14,549 nucleotides of DNA from Clostridiales bacterium UBA4696 (GTDB lineage: Bacteria > Bacillota > Clostridia > Oscillospirales > Oscillospiraceae): the NCBI GenBank assembly GCA_002404795.1, contig DHKK01000020.1, positions 12,770-27,318 on the forward strand, given 5' to 3'. Positions 8,126-14,549 of this stretch are shown here, piece by piece. Both the position numbers and the translations under genes were made by a program. Below the pieces are notes generated by a model. The model was not told the DNA's origin and ran no database searches. It saw only the letters and a list, made by a program, of their open reading frames with translations. Numbering within the stretch: the first letter of the stretch is position 1; every line of letters begins with the position of its first letter.

Positions 8126-8160
8126 AAAACAGCCGGAGAGCATGGCTCTCCGGCTGTTTT
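8126..8160. terminator. Bidirectional intrinsic terminator between gltD and the convergent membrane-protein gene
   Basis: A perfect 15-bp inverted repeat, AAAACAGCCGGAGAG and its complement, surrounds a five-base loop CATGG. It is flanked by A-runs on the left and T-rich sequence (TTTTCTTTCTT) on the right. It ends 19 bases after the gltD stop and begins six bases after the stop of the minus-strand gene, so it can end both transcripts. Confidence 0.95.
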
Positions 8161-8165
8161 CTTTC

Positions 8166-8936
8166 TTATGCCACCCCGAGGCCCTTGATGAAGATGAGCA
8201 GGGCCATCAGGATACAGACGGTCCAGCCGATATAGCGGCTGGCGATCTCCCAGTCGGAGGGCTCGGCCTGCTCCGCGTCGCGGACCCGGAAGGACAGGTT
8301 CCAGCGGAACAGCTCGTCCGCGAACAGGATCGAAAACGCGGTCACGGCGCAGATGAACACGCCGCCGAACCACGCGATCCAGACCCCCTTGTGCTGCAGC
8401 TCCAGCCCCTCCGTCAGCTCGAGGATCGTCCGGACCGACAGCTCCATCGGGTCGACCTCGTTCCCGTTTTCATCCAGCGTCACCCCGCTGCTCGTCGTGG
8501 CGGTGATGGACAGATCCAGGTCTATGCTTCCATCCTCATGATACAGCAGGGTCTCGCCCCCGTTTTCCATCACGCCGCCGCGGAATAAAATCGTATCCCC
8601 GCAGCGGACCTCCACGCCGGTCATGTACTTGCTCAGCTCGCTGTCCGGGCGCGCGTCCGGATCCTCCGTCACAGTATAGGGGCCGTAGGTCTTATCCCCG
8701 TACTGAAATTCCACCGACTTGTCCGCATGCACGGTAAAGCGCGCGGCCTCGCCCCGGATCCTGCCGGAATAGACGGTCGCGTCCCCCTCCTGCGCGGGCG
8801 TCAGGATCGTGTCCTGATACAAAAATCCCACCCGCGCCGTCGTCACCGGATAGAGCACCGAAAACACCAAAATCATCACCACACCGCACACCAAAAGCGC
8901 GATCTGATACCGCCCCAGCCCTTTGAGCCGTTCCAT
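8166..8936 (-). CDS. Membrane protein of unknown function with an N-terminal and two C-terminal helices
   Basis: I do not recognise this 256-residue protein. It has a hydrophobic helix at about 11-30 and then a soluble, polar, beta-rich segment of about 150 residues rich in Asp and Glu (for example DENGNEVDP near 155-163). Two more helices follow at about 185-205 and 235-252, separated by a charged loop. The positive residues before helix 1 suggest the N-terminus is inside and the large domain outside. No catalytic or binding motif stands out. The start at 8936 is preferred because GGGAGG lies six bases upstream; an in-frame ATG at 8954 would place that ribosome site inside the gene. It has its own consensus promoter and shares the terminator with gltD. 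Convergent placement gives no clear functional link to the glutamate synthase genes. Confidence 0.8.
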   Translation of the reverse strand: MERLKGLGRYQIALLVCGVVMILVFSVLYPVTTARVGFLYQDTILTPAQEGDATVYSGRIRGEAARFTVHADKSVEFQYGDKTYGPYTVTEDPDARPDSELSKYMTGVEVRCGDTILFRGGVMENGGETLLYHEDGSIDLDLSITATTSSGVTLDENGNEVDPMELSVRTILELTEGLELQHKGVWIAWFGGVFICAVTAFSILFADELFRWNLSFRVRDAEQAEPSDWEIASRYIGWTVCILMALLIFIKGLGVA

Positions 8937-8980
8937 AAGCCGCCTCCCTTTCATCCCAATCGCCGGTTCTCTCTGCTTCC

Positions 8981-9008
8981 ATTATAAACGCAGCCAGCCC
9001 GATGTCAA
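8981..9008 (-). promoter_or_regulatory. Consensus promoter of the unknown membrane-protein gene
   Basis: On the minus strand TTGACA (9008-9003) is followed after 16 bases by TATAAT (8986-8981). Both hexamers are perfect. Transcription should start near 8974, with a leader of about 38 bases. The gene is therefore not dependent on the upstream transporter, although I see no clear terminator between them. Confidence 0.88.
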
Positions 9009-9044
9009 CCCCGCACATCTTCATGCAGAACCGCGCATATCTGC

Positions 9045-10211
9045 TCAGTGCGCCGTCCTGCGGAGCAGCCTTTCGTGCATGACGATCATGAGCGCCAGCA
9101 GGGCGAGCAGGTAGGCCGGGAGGAGCGAGACTGTGATGTGCGCAGCGATCAGGCCGAACAGCGGCGGCATCAGGCTGGTCCCGACGTAGGCGCAGGCCAT
9201 CTGGATGCCGATGACCGCCTGCGACCTGTCCGCGCCGAAATGCGCCGGCGTGGCATGGATGAGGCAGGGATAGACCGGCGCGCAGCCAAGCCCGATTAGC
9301 ACGAACCCGGCCAGCGAAACGGCCGCGCCCAGCGGCAGAAGCATCACGACGATGCCGCAGGCGATCAGCCCCTGCCCCATGCGCACCATCTGCACGTCGT
9401 TGAGCCTCATCGCAAGGAAGCCGTTCAGCGCGCGTCCGGCGGTGATACCGATGAAGAACATGCTGGCGAAGGACGCCGCCGTCTCCGCCGGGACACCCTT
9501 GTACAAGGTCAGATAGCTGCTTGCCCACAGGCCGGTGGTCTGCTCCAGCGCGCAATAGCAGAAGAAGCAGAACAGCACGTTTTTGACCCCACGCAGCTGC
9601 AAAACCTCTTTCACAGACAGCGTCTTCGCCTCGACGACGCTGCCGGACGCGTCCTGTACCTGCGGCCGTCCCTTCCAGAGCGGCAGACTGCAAAGCAGCA
9701 CCGCCGTCAGCACGAGCTGAATGACCGCAATGCAGCGGTAGCCGCCGTTCCACGTGCCGCCGCCCGTCATGACAGCGCCCATGATATACGGCCCGGACGC
9801 CGCGCCGACGCCCCACATGCAGTGCAGCCAGCTCATGTGCTTGCTCTCATAATGCAAGGCGACATAGTTATTGAGCGACGCATCCACGCTTCCCGCGCCA
9901 AGCCCATAGGGGATTGCCCAGAGGCACAGCTGCCAGAACGCATGGCTGACGGAGAAGCCGAACAGCGCCATGGCAGTCAGCGCAACGCTGAACGCCGTGA
10001 CCTTCCCCGTCCCCAACCGGCGGGTCAGACGGTCGCTCTGCAGGCTGGAAATGATCGTCCCGAGTGAAATGATCATAAAAATGATCCCGGAATACGAGAC
10101 CGGGACGCCAAGCTGCGGATACATCGTCGGCCAGGCCGAGCCAAGCAGCGAATCCGGCAGCCCCAGGCTGATAAACGACAGATAAATAATGGCCAGCAGC
10201 AGGGAAAACAT
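9045..10211 (-). CDS. Major facilitator superfamily transporter
   Basis: This 388-residue protein is almost entirely hydrophobic and fits the 12-helix MFS layout. It begins with a helix ending in LGLPDSLLGSAWP and carries a motif-A-like loop between helices 2 and 3, SDRLTRRLGTGK (about 59-70). A longer polar loop near 180-205 separates the two halves. The conserved stretch AIPYGLGAGSVDASLNNYVA in helix 4 resembles a common Clostridia group often annotated as FucP-like or general MFS permease. The substrate and direction of transport cannot be inferred. The start at 10211 follows GGAGG by eight bases. It is transcribed away from an AraC regulator that probably controls it. Confidence 0.88.
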   Translation of the reverse strand: MFSLLLAIIYLSFISLGLPDSLLGSAWPTMYPQLGVPVSYSGIIFMIISLGTIISSLQSDRLTRRLGTGKVTAFSVALTAMALFGFSVSHAFWQLCLWAIPYGLGAGSVDASLNNYVALHYESKHMSWLHCMWGVGAASGPYIMGAVMTGGGTWNGGYRCIAVIQLVLTAVLLCSLPLWKGRPQVQDASGSVVEAKTLSVKEVLQLRGVKNVLFCFFCYCALEQTTGLWASSYLTLYKGVPAETAASFASMFFIGITAGRALNGFLAMRLNDVQMVRMGQGLIACGIVVMLLPLGAAVSLAGFVLIGLGCAPVYPCLIHATPAHFGADRSQAVIGIQMACAYVGTSLMPPLFGLIAAHITVSLLPAYLLALLALMIVMHERLLRRTAH

Positions 10212-10240
10212 ATCAGGGACCTCCTGTTTTTCTTTTCCCT

Positions 10241-10269
10241 ATCATATCGCCGCAAATCGCTTGACGCAA
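10241..10269 (-). promoter_or_regulatory. Probable MFS-gene promoter
   Basis: On the minus strand TATGAT (10246-10241) matches five of six -10 bases. Seventeen bases upstream is TTGCGT (10269-10264), a weak -35. A weak -35 suits a promoter that needs an activator such as the neighbouring AraC protein. The leader would be only about 23 bases and includes the GGAGG ribosome site. Confidence 0.55.
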
Positions 10270-10289
10270 CGCATATACCGCCATATACT
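10261..10289 (+). promoter_or_regulatory. Probable promoter of the AraC-family gene
   Basis: TTGACG (10261-10266) is followed after 17 bases by TATACT (10284-10289), each five of six to consensus. The start of transcription is expected near 10296, about 25 bases before the chosen ATG. Its -35 shares bases 10264-10266 with the -35 of the divergent transporter promoter. Confidence 0.7.
10272..10288. repeat. Direct repeat CATATAC, possible AraC-protein binding site
   Basis: CATATAC occurs at 10272-10278 and again at 10282-10288, ten bases apart, which is about one helical turn. The copies lie in the spacer and -10 of the regulator's promoter and just upstream of the transporter's -35. AraC-type proteins bind direct repeats, so a site for self-repression and transporter activation is plausible. 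The repeat is short. Confidence 0.35.
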
Positions 10290-10320
10290 ATAACAAAACC
10301 GACAAATCGGAGGGATGGAA

Positions 10321-11205
10321 ATGGGACTGCAGACCTGCGGTCTGAACCGGAACCATGCGCAGAAGGAATTACAGCCGCATGGGACCGTCGAGTTTCCGTG
10401 CGCGGCCTATGCCTCCCGCCACACGGATGCGCCCGGCGATACGATCCCCTGGCACTGGCATGAGGAGCTGGAAGTCATCTTCGTTGCCGCCGGCACGCTG
10501 AAGCTGCAGATCCCCGGCGGAGAATACCTCCTGCAGGGAGGCAGTCTGGTCATGCTCAACGGCAACGTCCTTCATTCCCTCTCCGGCCATCCCGCCGGGG
10601 AGCTGCGCTCGATGGTGTTTTCTCCGTTTCTGCTCACCGGCGGAGCCGACACCGTGTTTTATAAAAACTACGTCCGCGCGCTGCTCGCCTGCCCGGATTT
10701 TTCCGTCTGGCAGGCGGAGCCGGGCACGGATGTCAAGCGGTTCTCGTCCGCCTTTTCTGCCATGGAAACCGACGCGTTTGCGTATGAATTTACCGTCCGG
10801 GAGAACCTTTCCCAGCTGCTTCTGCGCTGCTATGCGCAGCTGCTCCCGCGCCTGTCTGCGCCGAAAGCGGCAAAAAGCGCGGACACGGTGCGCATGGAAA
10901 AAATGCTGCAATATATTCAAATGTCCTATGCAGCACCGATCACACTTGCGGAAATTGCAAAAGCCGCCAATTTGAGTGAGAGAGAATGCTTGCGCTGCTT
11001 TCATCGGACCATCGGCGACAGCCCGGTGCAGTACCTGCTGAAATACCGTCTCATGCAGGGCGCCGCCCTGCTCCGCGCCTCGCCCGCCGCCAGCATCGCC
11101 GAAGTTTCCGCCGCCTGCGGCTTCGACAGCCCCAGCTATTTCTCCAAACAATTCCGCCGCTTCTACCAACGCCCCCCGCGGGAGTACCGGGCAGCCGGAC
11201 AATGA
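10321..11205 (+). CDS. AraC-family transcriptional regulator with cupin sensor domain
   Basis: The 294-residue protein has an N-terminal cupin-like ligand domain, with PWHWHEELEVIFVAAG near 43-58 and later GSLVMLNGNVLHSLSG. The AraC DNA-binding region has two helix-turn-helix units: ITLAEIAKAANLSERECLRC from about 207 and IAEVSAACGFDSPSYFSKQF from about 259. It ends with the usual PPREYR signature. It should bind a small molecule and control transcription, most likely of the divergent MFS gene and of itself. The ATG at 10321 is chosen because it lies seven bases after GGAGG; the ATG at 10315 is too close to that site. The inducer is unknown. Confidence 0.9.
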   Translation: MGLQTCGLNRNHAQKELQPHGTVEFPCAAYASRHTDAPGDTIPWHWHEELEVIFVAAGTLKLQIPGGEYLLQGGSLVMLNGNVLHSLSGHPAGELRSMVFSPFLLTGGADTVFYKNYVRALLACPDFSVWQAEPGTDVKRFSSAFSAMETDAFAYEFTVRENLSQLLLRCYAQLLPRLSAPKAAKSADTVRMEKMLQYIQMSYAAPITLAEIAKAANLSERECLRCFHRTIGDSPVQYLLKYRLMQGAALLRASPAASIAEVSAACGFDSPSYFSKQFRRFYQRPPREYRAAGQ

Positions 11206-11242
11206 CCGAGATCCCCGGCCGTTTCCTTCAGAAAAGCAGAAA

Positions 11243-11266
11243 TCCCGAGCACTTTCGTGTTCGGGA
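11243..11266 (-). terminator. Likely terminator for the response-regulator operon
   Basis: Read on the minus strand, a ten-base stem (TCCCGAACAC with GTGCTCGGGA, one wobble pair) encloses a GAAA loop. It is followed directly by TTTCTGCTTTTCTG. The U-rich tail exists only on the minus strand. It lies about 85 bases beyond the response-regulator stop. Confidence 0.65.
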
Positions 11267-11313
11267 GCAGTAGGAATGCGGATCCGGGTCGAGCCGGCAT
11301 CGAGAATAGATCT

Positions 11314-11342
11314 AACGGCCCTGCGCAAAGCGCAGGGCCGTT
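11314..11342 (+). terminator. GC-rich hairpin terminator after the AraC-family gene
   Basis: AACGGCCCTGCGC (11314-11326) and its exact complement (11330-11342) form a 13-bp stem with a three-base AAA loop. TTTGCTGTTTC overlaps the end of the stem and continues after it. It lies about 110 bases past the AraC-gene stop and eight bases from the stop of the convergent response-regulator gene. The minus-strand tail is poor in U, so it mainly serves the plus strand but may help both. Confidence 0.7.
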
Positions 11343-11349
11343 TGCTGTT

Positions 11350-12096
11350 TCAGAAATTCGCGTTCTGGTATTCTGTGGGGCTCATGCCGGTGAGTTTTTT
11401 GAAGGTGCCGGAGAAGTAGGTGATGTCTTTATAGCCCACGGCTTCGGCGACCTCGTAGACGCGGAGCTTTCCCTTCTTGAGAAGCGCCATGGCCTTCTGC
11501 ATCCGGCAGCGCGTGAGATAGCTCCCCACTGTACAGTCGGTCTCCTTTTTGAACAGATGGCTCAGATGTCCCTCGCTCAGGCCAAGGCTTGCCGCCACCT
11601 GCCCCACGGACAGGCCGGGGTCGGCGCAGTTTCCTGCGATATAGTCCATCGCCTCCTGCACATAGCGGCTCTTGGCTCCCGCTCGGATCGCGGGAAGCTG
11701 CGCTTCCGGCTCCTTTTTCCGGCTGCTCAGCTTTTTCTGCAGCGCAAGCACCGCGTTTTCCAGATCGCCGTCATGAAACGGCTTGAGCAGAAAATCCACC
11801 GCCCCCAGCCGAAGGGCCGTCTGCGCATAGGTGAAGCTGTCATAGGCCGTGAGGATGATGATATACGCGTCGCATCCCGCCTCGCGCAGCTTCGCGATCA
11901 TCGTAAGCCCGTCCATTTTCGGCATTTTCAGGTCCGTGATGATGAGCGACGGCCTGCATTTTTCCGCCTGCGCAATGCCTTCCTCGCCGTTGGCCGCCTC
12001 GCCGACGACCACGCAGCCGAGGCTCTGCCAGTCCGTCGCCAGCACAATGCCCTTCCGGATCATTTCTTCGTCCTCCACGACCAGGACCCGCATCAT
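11350..12096 (-). CDS. YesN-type response regulator: receiver plus AraC DNA-binding domain
   Basis: The 248-residue protein begins with a receiver domain. Glu8-Asp9 form the acidic pocket, Asp55 in IITDLKMPKMDG is the phosphate acceptor, Thr83 is the switch residue, and Lys105 lies in FLLKP. After a short charged linker (about 122-142) come two helix-turn-helix units of AraC type (about 147-245): LSVGQVAASLGLSEGHLSHL and VYEVAEAVGYKDITYFSGTF, ending GMSPTEYQ. It should be phosphorylated by the kinase just upstream and then act on target promoters. The start at 12096 lies eight bases after AAGGAGG and overlaps the kinase stop as ATGA, so translation is coupled. The further upstream in-frame ATG at 12138 lies inside the kinase gene and has no ribosome site. 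Targets are not visible in the window. Confidence 0.93.
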   Translation of the reverse strand: MMRVLVVEDEEMIRKGIVLATDWQSLGCVVVGEAANGEEGIAQAEKCRPSLIITDLKMPKMDGLTMIAKLREAGCDAYIIILTAYDSFTYAQTALRLGAVDFLLKPFHDGDLENAVLALQKKLSSRKKEPEAQLPAIRAGAKSRYVQEAMDYIAGNCADPGLSVGQVAASLGLSEGHLSHLFKKETDCTVGSYLTRCRMQKAMALLKKGKLRVYEVAEAVGYKDITYFSGTFKKLTGMSPTEYQNANF

Positions 12097-13802
12097 TCCG
12101 CATCCCTCCTTCTGACCGGCAGTCTTGCCGTGATACAAGCGCCGCTCCCGTCCGTCCGGTTGTCCAGACGCAGGCCATAGCGCTCGCCGTAATGTTTTTT
12201 GAGGATCGTATCCACATTAAAAAGCCCCAGATGCCGCGTCTGCTTCTCAGGCGGCCGGTATGGGCCGAGAAGCGCCTCGGGCAGCCCCGCGCCGTTGTCG
12301 CAGACGCGGATCTCGAGCGTTTCGTCTTCCAGTTCTCTCGCTTCCACCATGAGTTTTCCGTCCGGCACGCCGGAAAGACCGTGCAGGATCGCGTTCTCCG
12401 CCAGCGGCTGGAGCATCATCTTGGGGACCATGCACGAAAGCAGCGCCTCCGGCACGGTCTGCTCGTAGGTAAAGCTGTCGGACAGGCGGATGCGCTGGAT
12501 CTCCACATACCGTTCGAGGATCTGCAGCTCCTTTTCCAGCGGCACAAACTCGTCCGGCGAGATGCAGAAGCGCAGGATATCGGCCAGATTCGTTGACATC
12601 AGCGCGACCTGCGGCACCTGATTGATCTTGCTGATCCACTTCATCGTGTCCAGCGTGTTGCACAGAAAGTGCGGGTTCAGCTGCGCCTGCAGCATCCGGA
12701 TCTGTGCGTCGTTGAGCGCCTGCTGATTTTCCAGCAGCGCCTGCTGGTTGCGGCGCAGGGAGAGCACCATGCGATTAAACTGCTGGGCAAGCTCGCTGAG
12801 CTCGTCGTGCCGGTCTTCCTCAATGGCGACCTGCACCTGCAGATCGTTCTGCCCGACCTGCGAGATCGCGTCATGGAGCCTTCCGATGGGCCGGAACATC
12901 TGCCGGCTGAGCTGCAGGCTCAGAAAAATGCTCACCGCCGCGCCGCCCAGCGCGCAGAGCGCGCTCACCGTATATAACAGGCGCAGCGTCCCGCGTGTAA
13001 ACACCTGCGGCTGCTGCAGGACCAGATAGAGCCCCGTCACGCTGTCCTGCCGGGCGGTATAGAGAAAGTCGTCGGAAAATCCGGTCAGCGCCTTCCCGGC
13101 CAGAAGCTGCGACCGCAGCGCGCTGGCCAGCGTTTGGACCTGCGCCGGCTTGGTGCAGTAGATGCCGTGCCAGAAGCGGTCCATCACAAGCAGCTCGTTC
13201 TGCGCGCCCGCCATACCGTCGAGCGCCTCGCGCAGCTGCTGTTCGTACATGACCGCCACAAGGAAGCCGGCCGTTTTTCCGCTCACCGTCAGCCGCGCCG
13301 CGGCGCGCAGGACCGGTGCGTCCGGATCAGTCGGATCTTCGCTCGCGCTGTAGACGAGCGTCCCGTCTTCGGCCTGCGCCGCCTCATATAAGATCCCCCA
13401 GTCGGGGCTGAGCACGTCTTCCCCGGGCGCCGCCTGCGTGGAGTATAGAAGCGCGCCGTCCGCGCTGTAGAGGTCGAACCGCGCGGTGCTGCGCACCGCG
13501 GCCGTCGCGGTATAGAGACTGCTGTAGACCTTGGCGCTTTCCTCCTGCGCGCCCGCGAGGGCCCGCGTGACAAGTCCGTCCCGCTGCAGACTTTCCGCCG
13601 CGGAGAGAATGCCGTCCTGCATCGTGTTCAGCGCGTGACAGGCGCTGAGCAGCTGCTGCGCGTTTTGCTGCTGGTCGGCAGTCATGCGGAAGCGGAAGAT
13701 CTGCAGCAAAAGCGCCGAGCACAGAAGCAGCGGCGCGAGCGACACGGCAAGAAACGCCGCGTTCAGCCGCTGCCGGAAGGAATGGAAATGAAGCCGCTTC
13801 AT
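12093..13802 (-). CDS. YesM-type sensor histidine kinase
   Basis: The 569-residue membrane kinase has helix 1 at about 12-36, an extracellular sensor region of about 235 residues, helix 2 at about 273-297, and a HAMP linker (about 298-350). A coiled segment rich in Gln (about 352-375) follows. The phosphorylated His is probably His378 in QLNPHFLCNTLD; the family usually has Tyr where Cys381 stands here. The ATP-binding domain shows Asn470 in LQPLAENAILHG, DNGAGL (502-507) and HLGLFNV (524-530). The extracellular part has no motif I can name but is long enough for a Cache-like fold. The start at 13802 lies seven bases after GGAGG and overlaps the binding-protein stop as ATGA. The stop also overlaps the regulator's start, so all three genes are translationally coupled. 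The adjacent binding protein likely provides the signal. Confidence 0.94.
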   Translation of the reverse strand: MKRLHFHSFRQRLNAAFLAVSLAPLLLCSALLLQIFRFRMTADQQQNAQQLLSACHALNTMQDGILSAAESLQRDGLVTRALAGAQEESAKVYSSLYTATAAVRSTARFDLYSADGALLYSTQAAPGEDVLSPDWGILYEAAQAEDGTLVYSASEDPTDPDAPVLRAAARLTVSGKTAGFLVAVMYEQQLREALDGMAGAQNELLVMDRFWHGIYCTKPAQVQTLASALRSQLLAGKALTGFSDDFLYTARQDSVTGLYLVLQQPQVFTRGTLRLLYTVSALCALGGAAVSIFLSLQLSRQMFRPIGRLHDAISQVGQNDLQVQVAIEEDRHDELSELAQQFNRMVLSLRRNQQALLENQQALNDAQIRMLQAQLNPHFLCNTLDTMKWISKINQVPQVALMSTNLADILRFCISPDEFVPLEKELQILERYVEIQRIRLSDSFTYEQTVPEALLSCMVPKMMLQPLAENAILHGLSGVPDGKLMVEARELEDETLEIRVCDNGAGLPEALLGPYRPPEKQTRHLGLFNVDTILKKHYGERYGLRLDNRTDGSGACITARLPVRRRDAE

Positions 13803-14549
13803 GCGCCCGCCTCCGTTCCCAGATAAAATTCCCAGCTCATCAACAGTGCTTCGCGGCTGCGGCTGGCCCAGCCAACGTCATAGTCGACCTGCGGGATCTG
13901 GCTCAGAGCCGGGAACGTCCCCGTGCTTTCCAGATCCCCGCGCACCGAGCGGCGGCAGAAGCGCTCCTGCAGGAGCTTCTGCACGCTGAGGCTGACCGTG
14001 AAATCCACAAACAGCTTTGCGTTTTCCTCGTGCGGCGCGCCCTTCAGGATCGCGCATCCGTCCGGCACGCAGCTCGTCCCGTCTGCCGGATAGACCATCA
14101 CGAGCTCGCCGCCCGCGGCGATGCTGCGGCTGGCCGTCTCTTCGAGCGTCACGCCGACGACGGCCTGCCCGCCCGCGACGGCGGTCAGGACCGCGCCGGA
14201 GCTCTGCAGCTGCTTTCCGTCAAGATTTTCGGCAAAGGCCTGCAGAATTTCATCCGTTTCGCCCGGAAGCGCGCAGAGCATCGTGACGAGCGCCGTATAG
14301 CTCGAGCCGGAGACCGACGGGTCGGCAAAGGCGATCTTTCCCGCAAGCTCCGGCCGGAGCAGATCGGCCCAGCCGGTGATCTCCTCCGCGCCGACAAGCT
14401 TGGGATTGTAGACAAAGACGAGCGGCAGCGACGAAAACGGCGTCCAGATATCGTCCTTCGCGCGGTACTGCGGCAAAATCGCGTCCGCATCCGCGCAGGT
14501 GTAGGGCGCAAACAGGTCCCGATACGATTCCAGACTCTCCACGCCGCCG
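13799..14549 (-). CDS. ABC-type extracellular solute-binding protein (AfuA/HptA-like), N-terminus beyond the right edge
   Basis: The frame is open to the right edge, so the signal peptide and the first part of lobe 1 are missing; 249 residues are present of a usual 320-360. The sequence has the family-1/Fe-type binding-protein pattern: WTPFSSLPLVFVYNPKLV, then WADLLRPELAGKIAFADPSV. After these come SGSSYTALVTMLC and a C-terminal lobe with ENAKLFVDFTVSLSVQKLLQ. Proteins of this type bind iron, sugar phosphates or other anions outside the membrane. The stop overlaps the kinase start as ATGA. That coupling, with no permease on the kinase side, suggests a sensory partner of the kinase as in Staphylococcus HptA-HptS-HptR, although permease genes may lie to the right. 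A GTG at 14542 is only an internal Val codon, not a start. The ligand is unknown. Confidence 0.88.
   Translation of the reverse strand, partial: GGVESLESYRDLFAPYTCADADAILPQYRAKDDIWTPFSSLPLVFVYNPKLVGAEEITGWADLLRPELAGKIAFADPSVSGSSYTALVTMLCALPGETDEILQAFAENLDGKQLQSSGAVLTAVAGGQAVVGVTLEETASRSIAAGGELVMVYPADGTSCVPDGCAILKGAPHEENAKLFVDFTVSLSVQKLLQERFCRRSVRGDLESTGTFPALSQIPQVDYDVGWASRSREALLMSWEFYLGTEAGA

Noticed and set aside
1568..8143. A 2191-codon open frame on the minus strand, antisense to the ANTAR gene, gltB and gltD
   Set aside because: Its product is a low-complexity mix of Arg, Ala, Asp, His, Val and Leu with no domain. It exactly shadows well-supported genes on the other strand. GC-rich third positions remove stop codons from the antisense frame, which explains its length.
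8692..9816. A 374-codon minus-strand frame across the unknown membrane gene and the transporter
   Set aside because: It overlaps two real genes on the same strand in another frame and runs through their promoter and ribosome site. The product is Arg/Gly/Ala-rich and lacks any fold signature.
10369..11328. A 319-codon minus-strand frame opposite the AraC-family gene
   Set aside because: The plus strand carries a complete AraC protein with cupin and helix-turn-helix motifs. The antisense product has no recognisable domain.
14540..14542. GTG as the start of the solute-binding protein
   Set aside because: The frame continues open to the window edge, there is no ribosome site, and the protein would lack the signal peptide and first part of lobe 1 needed by an exported binding protein.

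Overview
The window is about 14.5 kb of GC-rich DNA. It is densely coding, has GGAGG-type ribosome binding sites, near-consensus sigma-70/SigA promoters and simple intrinsic terminators. A type III glutamine synthetase beside an ANTAR regulator and a GltBD glutamate synthase, plus an AraC-output two-component system of the YesM/YesN type, suggest a GC-rich anaerobic Clostridia member, possibly a gut Oscillospiraceae-like bacterium. That placement is inferred from gene content and style only. I see no phage, transposon, CRISPR, tRNA or rRNA.

Region 1 (1-8160) is a nitrogen-assimilation block. A type III glutamine synthetase (glnN, minus strand, cut by the left edge) faces away from an ANTAR-domain RNA-binding regulator, followed in the same direction by gltB and gltD. 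The 335-bp divergent intergenic region holds a perfect consensus promoter for glnN, a strong promoter for the ANTAR-gltBD operon and a large hairpin in the glnN leader. GlnN makes glutamine from glutamate and ammonia. GltBD then makes two glutamates from glutamine and 2-oxoglutarate. The ANTAR protein, whose receiver domain lacks the phosphorylation residues, is the obvious candidate for setting expression by transcription antitermination. A strong bidirectional terminator closes the operon.

Region 2 (8166-11205) holds a three-helix membrane protein of unknown function with its own consensus promoter, then an MFS transporter transcribed divergently from an AraC-family regulator. The two divergent promoters share -35 sequence, and a direct repeat lies in the regulator's promoter spacer, so the AraC protein probably controls the transporter and itself.

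Region 3 (11243-14549) is a minus-strand, translationally coupled three-gene unit: an extracellular solute-binding protein (N-terminus beyond the right edge), a YesM-type sensor kinase and a YesN/AraC-type response regulator, each pair joined by an ATGA stop/start overlap. This layout resembles the HptA-HptS-HptR hexose-phosphate sensing system of Staphylococcus, in which the binding protein acts as the sensory partner of the kinase. The ligand here cannot be read from the sequence. Convergent hairpin terminators separate this unit from the AraC gene.

The most interesting points are the ANTAR regulator with a degenerate receiver, the leader hairpin of glnN as its possible RNA target, and the coupled binding-protein/kinase/regulator unit.
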